Of a stretch of DNA of 64,000 bases, positions 35,300 to 47,175 are shown piece by piece. The notes beneath the pieces were generated by a model. It worked only from the letters and a program-made list of their open reading frames with translations, searched no databases and was not told where the DNA came from. Source of the DNA: Zhengitettix transpicula. Lineage: Eukaryota > Arthropoda > Insecta > Orthoptera > Tetrigidae. The stretch spans positions 62,994,897 to 63,058,896 of the forward strand of contig CM073591.1 of assembly GCA_037074705.1 (NCBI GenBank), in the 5' to 3' direction. The translations under genes were made by a program, and so were the position numbers. The first letter of the stretch is position 1. Each line of letters begins with the position of its first letter.

Positions 35300-36900
35300 A
35301 AATAGTGTGGTATTTATGCTCCTTAAAGATATTAATGTTGTAGTCAGGTCACATTCATTGATGACAGAATAATTAAACTGACAATGAACTGGAACTGGGA
35401 CAAATTCCATGTGTTTCAGGTTTATGCTCCTATAATGATAACATTAATTCAATTGAACTTCAAATTGGAGAGAGTACTAGAAATGAAAATTAAATATTAT
35501 TGTAGTTTCAAAGATCCTTCAACAACTTGCTGAACCACAAGGAAATTGAAGACATACAGGATAATAGCCATACACTTTTAATTAACTATAATCTCAAAAA
35601 GTTTTTGTGGCTTTAAGTGTAGACTTCAATAAACTAACAGAAAAACAACACATCTACAGGACTGGATGAGTATAGCTGGATATAATAAAGGCACTTTTAG
35701 ATCTTGTGAAACATTGTATGTACAGAGTGCTGATTAACATCTGGGAAGACAATAAAATACCCTGTGACCAATATTTAAGATAGGAGACTGGGGAAAATAT
35801 TGCAACTTTACAGGTATAAGCATTTTATCACATTAATTAAAAATTTATGAGTCCTAGTGAACAAAATTAGGAAATTTGTGGAACATAAACTCTAGGAAGA
35901 ACAAATCCACTATAGATTTGTTTTTTTTTCAACAAGAATGCTCCTAAAAAAATATATTACATTAGTTATAATTGTTTCCTTAGACATTGTGAAGGCATGT
36001 AAAAATATATGACAATATTTGAGGTGCAAGGAATGGCTACATCATGAAATCAAATCCTGTGTGCAGCTTCATGGAGGTAGATCAAGATGTTTTGAATACG
36101 TTGTCTGTCACCACTTCTTTTCATTCTGGTTATGGATGAAATTGTAAAAGCAGTAAAAAGAAAAAACCAAACTACAAACACTTGTTTTTCTGATGTTGTA
36201 ATGATATAGATTGTAAGAGAATATGTGGTAAGAAGAATTTGGAAAAATGGGAATGAACATCAGTTGAACAAGAACACTAGGCATGGCAATAAGTTGAAAT
36301 CCTGGCAAAGTCCATCTGAAATTGGAAAATGAGACAATAGCTATCATTAACCAATTCAAATATTTTGGAAGCCATGTTCCTTCAGACTACGCATTAAACA
36401 ATAAATCAGCAATAAGATACAAACAGCCTCAACCTTCTACCACTCTGGGATGTGACATTTCCTAAAGCTTTCCGTAAAAGCACTGTACAAAACCAAATTT
36501 AACTTGATCTATATCTAACGTGATATGGGCTGGAAGTGGTGAAAGTCTCAGCCAGAAGAAAGTCTCATACATACAACTGAAATGAAATTCCTTAGTGCTT
36601 ATCTCCAGTAGACAAGATAAGGAATGACGATATCAAGCAACAACTTGGATTGGATTGAAAGTATGCCAATCATACTATGAAAGAGTTGTAACTGGTAAAA
36701 AAACTAGAGATTGACCTCAAGAAGCCTGGGGGGAGGGGGGGAATTCAAAAATGTGTCAAAACCTGATGCTGGTTGAAAAAAAAAATATGGAACAGCAGTT
36801 GTGGTTGGAAATAACAAGTTGAAAGAGGCTCATAAATAACCTACCTGGTTAACTGGAGCAGAGAAATGAAATGATGACAAACATTCAATGTAAACTTGTA
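35300..36900 (+). pseudogene. Heavily decayed LINE ORF2 relic
   Basis: Fragments in order along the plus strand: VYAPI near 35418 (endonuclease region), NFTGISIL near 35805 and KFVEHKL/EEQIHYRF near 35872 (RT motifs of the 'NYRGISL...EEQ.GFR' type), a broken VMDEIVKAV-like segment near 36127, LENETIAIINQFKYFGSHV near 36320 and TTEMKFLSA near 36568. Every segment is separated by stops or shifts. This is an older insertion than the one at 32 kb and may belong to a different family. Confidence 0.65.
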
Positions 36901-38456
36901 TTAGAAATAATGGCTAAATAAATTTTTTGTTTGTAGATTTGACATTATTAATTTACCATTTCAGTTGCAGTAAAAATGTAATAGATAAAATTATTTTCCC
37001 TTCTCCTCACCTCACAGAGACACTGATGAGTGTATTTTAGTTCACTGAATTAGTTATTGAACACTTAATTTGTAAATAAAATACAAATATATTATACATG
37101 AAATTTTGGACATAATTGTCATGTGTTTTAAAGTATAATCAACATTTTTAAACACCTCAAAACCTTATAATATGTTATCAATAATAAGAATTATTTTAAT
37201 TTTACAGAGAAAAAACTATTTTCAATTTTAAAATATTAATTTTTATCAAGAGTAAAAATTGTTTCATTTTCTGTAAAATTTCACATGATGTTGTATATCT
37301 TAAAACTTTCTACACAGATTATTTCTAACATTATTTTACTGTTAACTATTGTTAAATTTGCATAAAGAAAGTTGACTACTTTTAGGTTTCCCATTGTATC
37401 TTCAGTGAGATTGAAAGTTAAGAAATTAAGTAAATTTAGTGAGGTGTGTCTGTGAGGTATTTTTAAAGTGAAATATAAATTCCTTAATTTTGAAATATGC
37501 CCAGCATGGTTACATGTGCCACAAGGCATTATATGGCAATTAGTGAATAATGTACTCATGAGGCTTTTGGCTTGTGTTTACTTAACTACCATCATGGTCA
37601 TATAATCAGCAGCACTTCTTAGTATCACACTCATATTAGGGTCTATTTCAGTTATTAGGTACGTACAGTTATTAGGTACATAAATGTTTTGTTACACATT
37701 TATTATTTATAAAAAATTTAATATATATTTATTATTATTAAATATAGGCCTATATAAACTTTTAAATGTTATTACATAAATCATATTTACATTAGAAGTT
37801 GTTAACATTTTAAAGTGGAATTCTTAAATATATTTGAATGAGCTATTCCACTAATCCCCTGACCTCTGCTTTATTTTGTTTAAATACATTTTCAGAAATC
37901 TCTTTTAAACACAGGTATAATGTAATTGTGTGCAAAATGTCCCTATGGCAAATAAAATTTTGTTAACATGATTTAGAGATATTATACATCAAACCTGAAG
38001 AATCTAAAATTGCTAAACTTTGGTCATTGAAAATTAAAAATATATAGTGCTATTAATGAACTTATTGGTACAACTAGTTAGCAATTTTTAAATATTGTTA
38101 TCATTTTTTGTTGTATAAGTATGTATTTACTTTGTTATTAATATATAGCAATCTTTCAACTTACAAGCTTTGTCTTGATATTTATGAATTTAATTCTTAT
38201 CAGATATTTTGATTTAAAAATGGTTGATTCTTCATTTAACATGAAACGAGTTGTTGTTAATCCTTTCCCCAAAATTAGTGTTGGAACTCAATGTTCTAAA
38301 TACTTTTATCCTTGTAATAATTATATAACTTATCTTAATGTACTGAATTAATTGTGTTATAAAATTTCTTACAGAACATACAAAAAACCAATTTCTCGTA
38401 GAAAATATTACAAAAGAAAACTACAAAAAATCCAAGTAGAAGAGTATTCAATTATA
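36901..38456. other. No supported gene
   Basis: Very AT-rich DNA. Nothing was recognised. Confidence 0.5.
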
Positions 38457-38957
38457 AGGTCTGCGAGGGCTATTCTCTCGCAGGCAAAACCTTGTAGGAG
38501 AGATACGAAGGGGCTACCTTTGGGTATGCCTTTTCCTCTCCGTTTTTGAACTAAGGTTCCCATAAGCCGAGACACCTCGGCTTGTTCTAAGAGGTGTACG
38601 TTCCGGGGTCACAGACCTTGGGCATATGGTAAGAGTTGTTGGCTATTCCCATTGGAATAGTCGGCCAGCTACCTCCTAAACTGGTCGAGGCATGGAGAAG
38701 GGAATGCTGCGTCCCCACGGCAAACTCCTCTCCCGCTATCGGAAGGGCGTGGGAAAAGTACCCAATGCCCGACCTACCTGATGCAGGTTTTTCTAGGGTT
38801 TGTCCTGCATTTCTTTAGGTGAATGCTGGGTAGGATCCTTAAAATATAGCCCGGGGCCCTAGTAACCCTTGGCTACCTTCTTCTAGCCTTCAACATCCCC
38901 CCTTTCAAATCCCTTCCTATGCTATTAAATGGGAGTTGCCCAACATGGATTACCCTT
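38457..38957 (+). mobile_element. GC-rich SINE-like retroposon, copy 7
   Basis: The head is one palindromic unit (TCTGCGAGGGC-TAT-TCTCTCGCAGG, 38459-38483). The full body follows and ends at 'caacatggattacccttaac', lacking the last 20 or so bases and the poly(A). The flanks share only a weak TATTCAAT, so the target-site duplication is uncertain. Confidence 0.88.
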
Positions 38958-40090
38958 AACAAAATTATTCAATAATATTAATATTTATGATTAACATAAT
39001 AGTTATGAATGTAAATTGGAATTTTGATATCTTTATTAGGAACTTGAACAAATAATTTGGAATTTTTGTCCATTACAACTTGAATAATTAAATTATAATC
39101 AAGTAGATATTTTAAGATAAAAAAAATAGTAAAATCACATTTTGCAATTATGATATCTATGATACCTGTTAGGATAAACAAGAGTGATTTTTATTTAATT
39201 TTAAAAATATTTCTGGGTTATAGTAACAAACAGTTTTTGCTTAAAATTTAATTATGAAATCATACTCAATCAGCAGCTCTAGATATCAGATTGATAGTTA
39301 TCAAACACTGTAAAATATACTATATTCAAGTTTTTTTGTGTCAGAATGAGCAATTAGATAGGCATTCTGCAAGGTGAAGGCAATATACTGAAGAAAATTA
39401 ATGTATGCATAAATTAAGTTTTCCTGTGATTATATTCATAATAATTATTTCTTAAAGTTAAAAAAAAATAGTAACTGAGAAAACTATGAAAATAAATAAT
39501 TAAATGAGATTTTTAAATATTGCATTTTCAAGAAGCTTTACTGAAAGCAAAAGTGGCTTGTCAATTATGTGGATAGAGGAAAAAATTATTTATTCAGATT
39601 AATAAAAGTATACAACTTTCTCAGTATAAATCAAGTTCAATGTGTTAGTAATTCGATAAATAAGTAGCCAATTAAAGGGGCAATATTAAGTGATAAAATA
39701 AATATCAGTGTTTCTGCAATCCTTATTGCTTTCATCATTCATGATTCAAAAAGCTAAGAAGAGCATTGAACACTGTTCCAATTATTTTAAATGAAGCCAT
39801 ATTTTGATCCATAATGCCAGCTTATAACAACAGAATTTTGATATTCTGGTACTGACTGCATACAAATAACTTTTTAAAAAATCTTTTTTTTTTTTGGCGA
39901 ATCCTGTATTTGTTTTGAGTCTGAGCACTTGAACACCCATCAAGTAGTCAAGTCAAATTGCAAAAGAATTGAAGATCATTAAAATTGTTGCATACCGCGT
40001 TTTTGAGGTAGTGGGCCCAAGAACTTTCTCATTCTCAAGTCTTGCTGGCCCTCTACGTTCAATAAATAATTACGTTGATGAATTAAACGA
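38958..40090. other. No supported gene; one PLE-terminal fragment
   Basis: AT-rich. At 39660-39770 a diverged minus-strand copy of the PLE terminal family is visible ('agtagccaattaaagg', later 'ttctgcaatccttattgct'); the hammerhead core is no longer legible. Confidence 0.45.
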
Positions 40091-40482
40091 TGAGACTGAA
40101 CCAGACCCATTGCATGGCGCGGTAAATCTTTAAATCTGATTGTCCTGAAACGAATATCTGGGGTTCTGTGGATTCAAATCTAGTGTGGTCCTATCTAAAA
40201 ATATCGTAAAATCTGTTGCGAAATTCGATGTCCTCTTTTGCTTACATTTATTCAAGCTTAAATATCTAGGATCATCCGCCGCTCTCTGAGACTGAACCAG
40301 ACCCATTGCATGGCGCGGTTAATCTTTAAATCTGATTGTCCTGAAACGAATATCTGGGGTTCTGTGAATTCAAATCTAGTGTGGTCCTATCTAAAAATAT
40401 CGTAAAATCTGTTGCGAAATTCGATGTCCTCTTTTGCTTACATTTATTCAAGCTTAAATATCTAGAATCATCCGCCGCTCTC
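40091..40482. repeat. Tandem duplication of a 196-bp unit
   Basis: Units 40091-40286 and 40287-40482 are almost identical. I count only three differences (for example 'cggtaaatc' against 'cggttaatc' and 'tgtggattc' against 'tgtgaattc'). There is no third copy. The near-identity in a region of decayed repeats indicates a recent event. Confidence 0.93.
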
Positions 40483-42715
40483 TGACGTCACTGATAGTTT
40501 CAAAACAGTGCAAGCTATAAATACTCAATTCAAAATTCTGTACAGTGATGTGAGTAAATTTTCACATACATCGGAATAGGAGTTTAAATGACTTCCAATG
40601 ACCAATTTCCTAAAACGAATTTATAATCTTGTGTTCCCGTATATGAAGCAAGACGAAAAATAAATGGATATATCTTTAGCGACTACGTAAGGCTGATTTT
40701 TATTATCTCTAGTTGAATTGCTTTGAGAGACCAAATATTTTCACATACGCAAGTTTATTTATCTTTGGTGCATATGCCATGTTCTCGTTACGATAAAGGG
40801 TACACCAATAGTAAACTTGCTGTCTCGGACATTCTGGACTCCGTTTGGCTTCACATAATAACAAAAGTAATTCAGCGATTCATTATAATAACAAAATTGC
40901 TTCCAGATTTTTTTGTTTACATGTGCCAATACTCATTTACAGTTCAGTGAAAGCAGTTCCACTCTGCTAGAAATTGAGCTGTGTGCAAGGTTCCCGATTT
41001 ACTGAAGACAAAAATTTACGTCCGTTCGAGATGTTTTAGAGAGAATTTTATGGTAAGATAATTTTATTTTTGTCACTACTACCAGACCTAAAATTTATTG
41101 CGTAAATGTTATTTCCTAGACAGTTGGATCATAAAGTAGGCCATCCAGATTATGCCATTTATTTAATGGTGTTTCTATATTACTATTAAAATTCCCTTTA
41201 TTTTTATTTTTGTTATAATGTGTTGTTTAATAGGTTCCACTAAAAAAAATCGATATTGACCAATTAAATTGTTTGATTGAATATTATAGGTTATGAATTG
41301 CAGTGAATTATTTCGAACGTCGGAGGATTGTTTCATTTATGGCGCTTTGCAGTTTAAAGTTACTTCTGGATCGTAAAGGTAAGCTCATATCAGCACACAA
41401 GTGTCAAAAAGAAGGTAAGTTTTCTTTTCTTTTCACCATGCACCTTATGATTGACGGTATTCGACAAAAATATAAAATGAAATATATTGTTATGAGTAAT
41501 CGATTCACCTGAGAAAAATATGTACGAATAACTACTTTCTCACATAATTTATTTTGTACTCAATTCGCGTCCGTTCAGATTTTGTGTCGTGTTTACGAAT
41601 ATCAGAATATTTTTATACATTAAACACTGGTTTTGGCATACACTGAACGCTTTGTTTTTTTCATTTATGCATTTGATTCTGATATTTTATGACGCCAATC
41701 TTACCGACTTGTCAGTCGAGATCACATTTGAGTTGATATTTTAAGATTTACTGAATCGGGGTATCGTAAGAGTTGAATCCTCCGCGATGATGCTCGAGCT
41801 TAATTGAAGAGAAGCCATTTTATTTTGAAACCTTAGTTGATCGTGGATTGTTTTCACTATGTTTTGATACTGGCAAATCTTTTGGTGGTTAATATTTTAT
41901 TTGGACCGATTGTTTACTTAAAACTTTTATTTTAATTTAGAGCTCATTTAATAGTACAGGAATTTAATAATTATATATCTTCAAAATAAATGAAGACATG
42001 TTAGCCAGAAGTGAAGGAAGTTCTGAGTTGTCGACGTAATGGAATAAGCTCATACTTACAGTTTTATTCTATTACTGTTTCGTTACCAGGAACAGAAGTT
42101 TAATTTGAAAGAAATAAAGGATTGAATTATTGACAACGGGCAATTTAATGGGCTTTGGATTCTTAATAGTGTCTTTAGAAATATAATTGGTACTTCTCTA
42201 TAAACGAGTTAAATGTATTGTCTTTGGATTTATAACCTTTTGAAGACGGATCTCACGTGTATGAATTTAATGAGAAGGATGATGTAAATAAAACAATATT
42301 AACTGCAGTGAATTTCGTAACACATGCAGAATAGGCAGCGATCGCGCACACTATTGATGAATATTTCCTCTACTCCTGTTGCACTAGAGGGAAGACGTAA
42401 TATAATTGAGAGTAATGAATATGCTGTGGTATTGCAATGGGAACCGCAGCTTCCCGTCTAATATTGGAATTGACGATATATATTATCCGTTAGTACAGGA
42501 AAAAGAATTAGGAAAACTCTTAAGGAGGATTTGCATTGAATTTTAACTTCAAGAATGTACCTGATAAAATTGCCATAGTCAACGACGGGTACGCACAGGT
42601 AGCCATAATAATCAAAAAGCATTTGTAATATAAGCACGTATTGTTCCACACAGACCCAGGTGAAGGGTTGAAGGTAAAAGGTTGAACTAAGAAAACGACT
42701 GTTTGAGATGATTGC
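40483..42715. other. No supported gene
   Basis: Intergenic DNA downstream of the first cuticle gene. Nothing was recognised; ORFs at 40723-40950 and 41303-41512 lack supporting signals. Confidence 0.45.
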
Positions 42716-42721
42716 TTTATT
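42716..42721 (-). terminator. Polyadenylation signal of cuticle gene 1
   Basis: AATAAA on the minus strand, starting 7 nt after the stop codon, which implies a very short 3' UTR of a few tens of bases. Confidence 0.6.
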
Positions 42722-42727
42722 AGTGCT

Positions 42728-45700
42728 CTAGTGTCCGTGATGGGTGACCTCCTGGTGTCCGTGCGGGCCTGGTCGCGAGACTACAGCCTTGAAGCCCGAG
42801 TGCGGGTCTGCGGTGTAGGAAACAGTCCTGAGGGAACCGTCGGGTTCCACCAAACTGTACTGGCCCTTCACCACGTCACCGTGACGGGTCTCCGACTGCT
42901 GCTTCACGTCTCCAGAGTGGACGTCGTGCACCGCGTACTGGAACTCGTACTGAGACGGTGCCTGAAACACAACAGACGCGTTGAAAGCCTCGCAGATTCC
43001 AACCTTAGTCAGCCAAGAGCGAGCAGGAGAACGGGCGATACTGAACTAATCACGATGACCAACTATCTGAGCGGTTACTCCAAGCCGCCGTAGTTGCATG
43101 CCACTCAGTCTGACAGGCTATATCCGAATGAATCCAGATATTGCAATATTTCCACGCACTACTGTGATAAGAATTAATAGAGGAACACCATCATATTGCA
43201 ATATGGGCTTTTGAGTTTTGTCAACTGACAAGTGCAGTTGTGTCGCTCTAGGGTCTCTTCCACCTGAGGAAAGGGACAGGAATCCCAGAAACGTTGTGTG
43301 GTATTTATATTATCACTTTTTTGTCTTAATTGACTATCTTTCTTATTCACCATCATATTATTAATAAGAAAAATAGCTAAATAAAGACAAAATTAGTGAT
43401 GATATTAAATACCACACAATAGTATCATCACTCCTTTTGTCTGTAACTGGCTATTTTTCTTAATATTAATTTTCGAAACAAACGTAAATTTTACACCATC
43501 AGATTATACCAGAAACGTTTTCCTCTGGGAGAATCTTCACGTATGGCAGAACTGTTTTCTAAATCTCTAAGTTGCGGGAAAGTTTGTGTAGTATAATACT
43601 AGATCTGACTGGGAAAAAATATGCATCCCCAAATACCTCATATGAAGAGCAGGTGGCTTCCTAGCGCTATTCCAACGCTTGAATTGGCCTTTAAGTTTAG
43701 CGCTACTTTTATTTTGGGAATAATAACGATAGATACGTATTAATCTCGCAAATTAATTCCTCAATGTTTTATAAAATATTAAAAATATGCAATTTTTCAG
43801 AATTAGTTGCACCAATCCTATGGATACGAAATGTCAGTTGAATTTCATTTCAGTAGGCAACCATTCTATGAAATTACATTTAATGCCATATCTGAAACTG
43901 ACCACACAAAACAGCCTTGAAAGTCGCTAATGACCTTAGCCGTTGATGCCACTATAAATAAAATAAAAAAGTGTCTTCCATAAATGGTTGACACTAAACT
44001 ATATTATATAAAGGACTATAGATCGCAAGTAGAATTTCGAAGAGTGTATGAAAATATTTTTCATCCTTATTCATTCCTTGAGAAAGATTCTGTTCTATTA
44101 AAGAAGGCATTATTTAGTAAACGTTGTTCGTTCGCGGTTAATAACTTGCAATTAACAGAAGAAACCTCAAGTTCTGCAAACAATAAAAAAGTAACAATAT
44201 AAATATGTGATTAAAAAACGAGTATGATAATCGTAATTTTAGATTTTATAAGCCGAATGAATAAGGTAGCAATAGTTCATTCTCAATTAAAATATACTGG
44301 ATTTGAATGAAACGATATACATATTAGTAGGTTACTGCAAGTAAAGAATTATTAACCATGCTTATTACGTTAATTTTAAGTTGTCTTTTACATTGTTCAA
44401 TTAAATGAAATTATTCAATTCGATTATTCCAAACAAAACAATAATTTCCCAAGTTCAATTTTAATCTACAGAAATTATTTGTCTATGAATGTTCCGTTCA
44501 TTACTGTTATTCTTCTACTCTTTTTAGATAAAATATTACTGAGGAACGGTATTTACCTATATACTACTTAAAAGAATAAGGGATGCATTCCGAATACGAA
44601 TTCTTATTCTCTTATAAGACTAAGCCGTTTGTGTTATATGATTCAGTAGAAAACATTAAAAGTCAAATAAAGAATATATGCGATTAATTTGTACATTGTA
44701 CAGAGTTATCTTCAGCTTCAAAGAGACTAACAAGGGGAAGTGAATGCGCTAACACGGCCGCTCCTCTGTCGACATTCAAAAGCATTATTACGGAAAATGT
44801 AATGCAATTATTAAGTAGTAAAGTGGTTAAAGCCGTTAAAATTCACCACTGGATGAAAGCGTAGCACTGTGGTAGTTTTATGAGTGAAGTAGAAAGTTTA
44901 AAAGCTGCCTAACAGCTGTGGACGAGGGCCAGACGCACTGCGTAATGAAGTGCAGAAATGCTGCTTCAGTGCTGTAAATGATATGTCATGGTTACAATGT
45001 GACCCAGGTTGAAAATTTATGTAACTATGTTTTCTATATCTATTAGTTGCCTCATAATAAATATTGAAGGTTTCACTTGAATCATCGTTATAGTTTGAGT
45101 GGTCACAGAAGAGTTCTGGATGATTTATTTATAACACTGAAAAATTTACGTCTGATTGAAAATTAATAATAAGAAATAAAGCCAAATACAGACGAAAGAA
45201 GTGATAATATGAATACCACACAACGTTTCTGGAAGCCTTGTTCCTTTCTTCCGGCGCAGAAAAAACGCAAGAGCCTACAGAGATACTAATCATTTGACAA
45301 AACTCAAAAGCTTTTGAGTGAAGTAGGAAGTTTACTCTTGCGTTTATTCTGCACCTGAAGAAAGGAACAAGGTTCCAGAAACGTTGTGAGGTATTTATAT
45401 TATCTTTTCGTTTGTCAGTATTTGACTATCTTTCTTATTATTATTGATTTCTTTATAATTAAAGGTTTTGAATTACTAATTTTTTCTCAAAAGGTCTTGT
45501 TCTGTTTATTTTATTAGCTTAAAAATTATCTACGAAATACGATATGTACATTTTAATGACCTGACCGGTAGTAGATTGTCTTACATGATCATGTTCCTCC
45601 TCGTAGCCGTAGCCTCCCGAAAATCCAGGGAATGCAGAAGCAACTACGAGGAACGCCAGAACTGCGACTACCATCTGGAAAGGGGAAAAAAATAGTTTGT

Positions 45701-45869
45701 ATGATTTCGTCAAATATTTGGAAATGTACATAAGTTGAAAAAAAAATTCTGAGTCTCGGAATTCGCGAAATGGACTTTGGTTATTCACTTTGAGCGCTTG
45801 TCTTTACTGTCTGCGATAATTATCACTGAGAATAAAGCTGGAGTGTCTTACCAAAGCCTTGCACGCCAT
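42728..45869 (-). CDS. RR-2 cuticular protein (complete, three exons)
   Basis: Exons, all phase 0: 45852-45869 (MACKAL, donor GTAAG), 45585-45674 (30 codons, acceptor TTTCCAG, donor GTAAG) and 42728-42961 (77 codons plus TAG, acceptor TTTCAG). The product is 113 aa. [20 protein letters not shown] is a signal peptide. The mature protein starts [16 protein letters not shown], then carries the extended Rebers-Riddiford consensus of the RR-2 class: [32 protein letters not shown] and [13 protein letters not shown]. The conserved aromatic residues for chitin binding are present. It ends in a His-rich [13 protein letters not shown]-2 proteins bind chitin fibres in hard cuticle and the exocuticle. 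The length is normal for a compact family member. Introns are 177 and 2623 bp; the second is loaded with PLE hairpin fragments. Confidence 0.93.
43260..43298 (+). ncRNA. Small hammerhead ribozyme motif (PLE type), intact core
   Basis: CCAC, CTGAGGA (43264-43270), stem II GGGA/TCCC (43273-43276 with 43283-43286), GAAAC (43288-43292), GTT, then GTG pairing with CAC. All core positions of CUGANGA...GAAA plus the GUU cleavage triplet are present. Stem III would have to form between two molecules through the self-complementary ACGT. It lies antisense in intron 2 of cuticle gene 1. A further inverted fragment of the same family follows at 43366-43462. Confidence 0.6.
45158..45450. mobile_element. 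Head-to-head PLE-terminal copies forming a large palindrome
   Basis: Arms 45158-45273 and 45335-45450 are inverted copies about 116 bp long, each containing a hammerhead-like motif. The left copy (minus strand, 45219-45253) has CGGAAGA instead of CTGAAGA; the right copy (45352-45388) is intact. It lies in intron 2 of cuticle gene 1. Confidence 0.75.
45352..45388 (+). ncRNA. Small hammerhead ribozyme motif (PLE type), intact core
   Basis: CAC (45352-45354), CTGAAGA (45355-45361), a five-pair stem II GGAAC/GTTCC (45364-45368 with 45372-45376), GAAAC (45378-45382), GTT, GTG (45386-45388). Compared with the copy at 43260, stem II has changed on both sides while still pairing. Confidence 0.6.
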
Positions 45870-45936
45870 CTTGCTTGTAGTTATGAGGAGGATCTCCGGG
45901 TGCTGAGGTGCTGTGTTGTTGTGAGGCTCACGTTTG

Positions 45937-45945
45937 CCTTATATA
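45937..45945 (-). promoter_or_regulatory. TATA box of cuticle gene 1
   Basis: TATATAAGG on the minus strand, about 70 bp upstream of the start codon, leaving room for a 5' UTR of about 40 nt. No strong initiator is obvious. Confidence 0.6.
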
Positions 45946-46656
45946 CGTTGCCCTGAGCTCGCTCCAACGGCGTTTCCCTCCCCATCAACTCGTCTGACAC
46001 GTGAGAGCACACACGGCCACAATAACGCTTTCCAAAAAGCAAACTCACTTCACTTATATTAAACAACCAACTTAATTGAAACATTTATCATTTTTGCATC
46101 ACAGATAAAACAGAATCACACTTTATTAAATTCTAATCAGTAATAAATCTTCCGTCAAGCAACGTAAGTAATAATTTCACTCTTGCATGAAGAACATATT
46201 TATATTTATTCTGTTATTACTGTTTGATCCAACTTAAAATATTTCAAGGTTTGCATCTATCTTATACAAAATAGCACATTAATTAAGAACATCGAATATG
46301 TCATATTAATTTGTACAAAAATATTCCGAAAAGATCTGTGGTTGACACATTCTGCATACCTCTGTTTAGATCGTTTATATACATTTATTATTAATGCGGG
46401 TCGTGATAACATGACAAAATGCAAAAATATAAAGTGGGATTTGTATTAGAGCCTGTTTTAGCCAATTTCACAATGTAACAATTATCTTGGTAAAATAATT
46501 AATAAAATGGATATTATCGTGTTCAAAAATATATTATGTATAACTATAGGAAATACTACAGAGTTTTATTGTTGTTGTCAAGTTTGATCATAATTAAATG
46601 CAATTATTTAGGATAAAATTGCTGTGTCGGTAATATTTTAATAGACAGTTTATTTA
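45946..46656. other. Upstream region of cuticle gene 1; no other gene
   Basis: Positions 45946-46020 are GC-richer and probably belong to the proximal promoter. Beyond that the DNA is AT-rich, without recognised content. Confidence 0.4.
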
Positions 46657-46771
46657 GACTAATTATATAAAGAAGTAGTCAATTAACAGATAAGTGCAGC
46701 AACGTCGTATGGTATTTATTTTATCACTAATTTTGACTGTTAATTGACTACTTCTTTATCTAATTAGTCTA
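46657..46771. mobile_element. Hairpin with about 34-bp arms around a PLE-terminal remnant
   Basis: The arms at about 46657-46690 and 46737-46771 are near-perfect inverted repeats ('gtagtcaattaacag' / 'ctgttaattgactac'). The loop has 'gcagcaacgtcgtatggtat', a decayed form of the GAAACGTTGTG region of the family. Confidence 0.6.
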
Positions 46772-46874
46772 CATATAACACATGTTCTTTTTTAATAACA
46801 AAGAACATTATTTTATATTTTTACATTAACTTGTTAGATCTTTCTCGGTGTAAATAATGAATAAAATCTTCTCA
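46772..46874. other. No supported gene
   Basis: Short AT-rich spacer. Confidence 0.4.
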
Positions 46875-47175
46875 TGCTTATAACCGATTGAGAAGATGTA
46901 TGCGCGACGTAAATACAGGTCGGATATAATCGGCGGCACGAAAATGTAATATCAAGGTCATGTTTCCAGACAATGTGTTAAATAAAAGGTACTCACGACT
47001 GCCTGGGTTAGAGTGTATTGAGGGGGTTCACAATCTGACAATAATGCTGGAGGTGTGGTGCGGGAAGATTAGCTACTTGACCTTGATATTACATCTTCGT
47101 GGCGCGCAATTATAAGACCGGACAAACTCTTTGCTAGAAGACTATTGTATCGAAACGTCGCGCATACATCTTTAC
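46875..47175. mobile_element. Inverted-repeat element, about 300 bp
   Basis: The outer arms share GATGTATGCGCGACGT (46890-46905) with its complement at about 47157-47172, and the inner arms share TGTAATATCAAGGTCA (near 46947) with its complement near 47078. The right arm includes TCGAAACGTCGCGC, like the 3' part of PLE hammerheads. There is no coding content. Confidence 0.6.

Noticed and set aside
42731..43093. 120-codon plus-strand ORF over cuticle gene 1
   Set aside because: Antisense shadow of the RR-2 exon 42728-42961.
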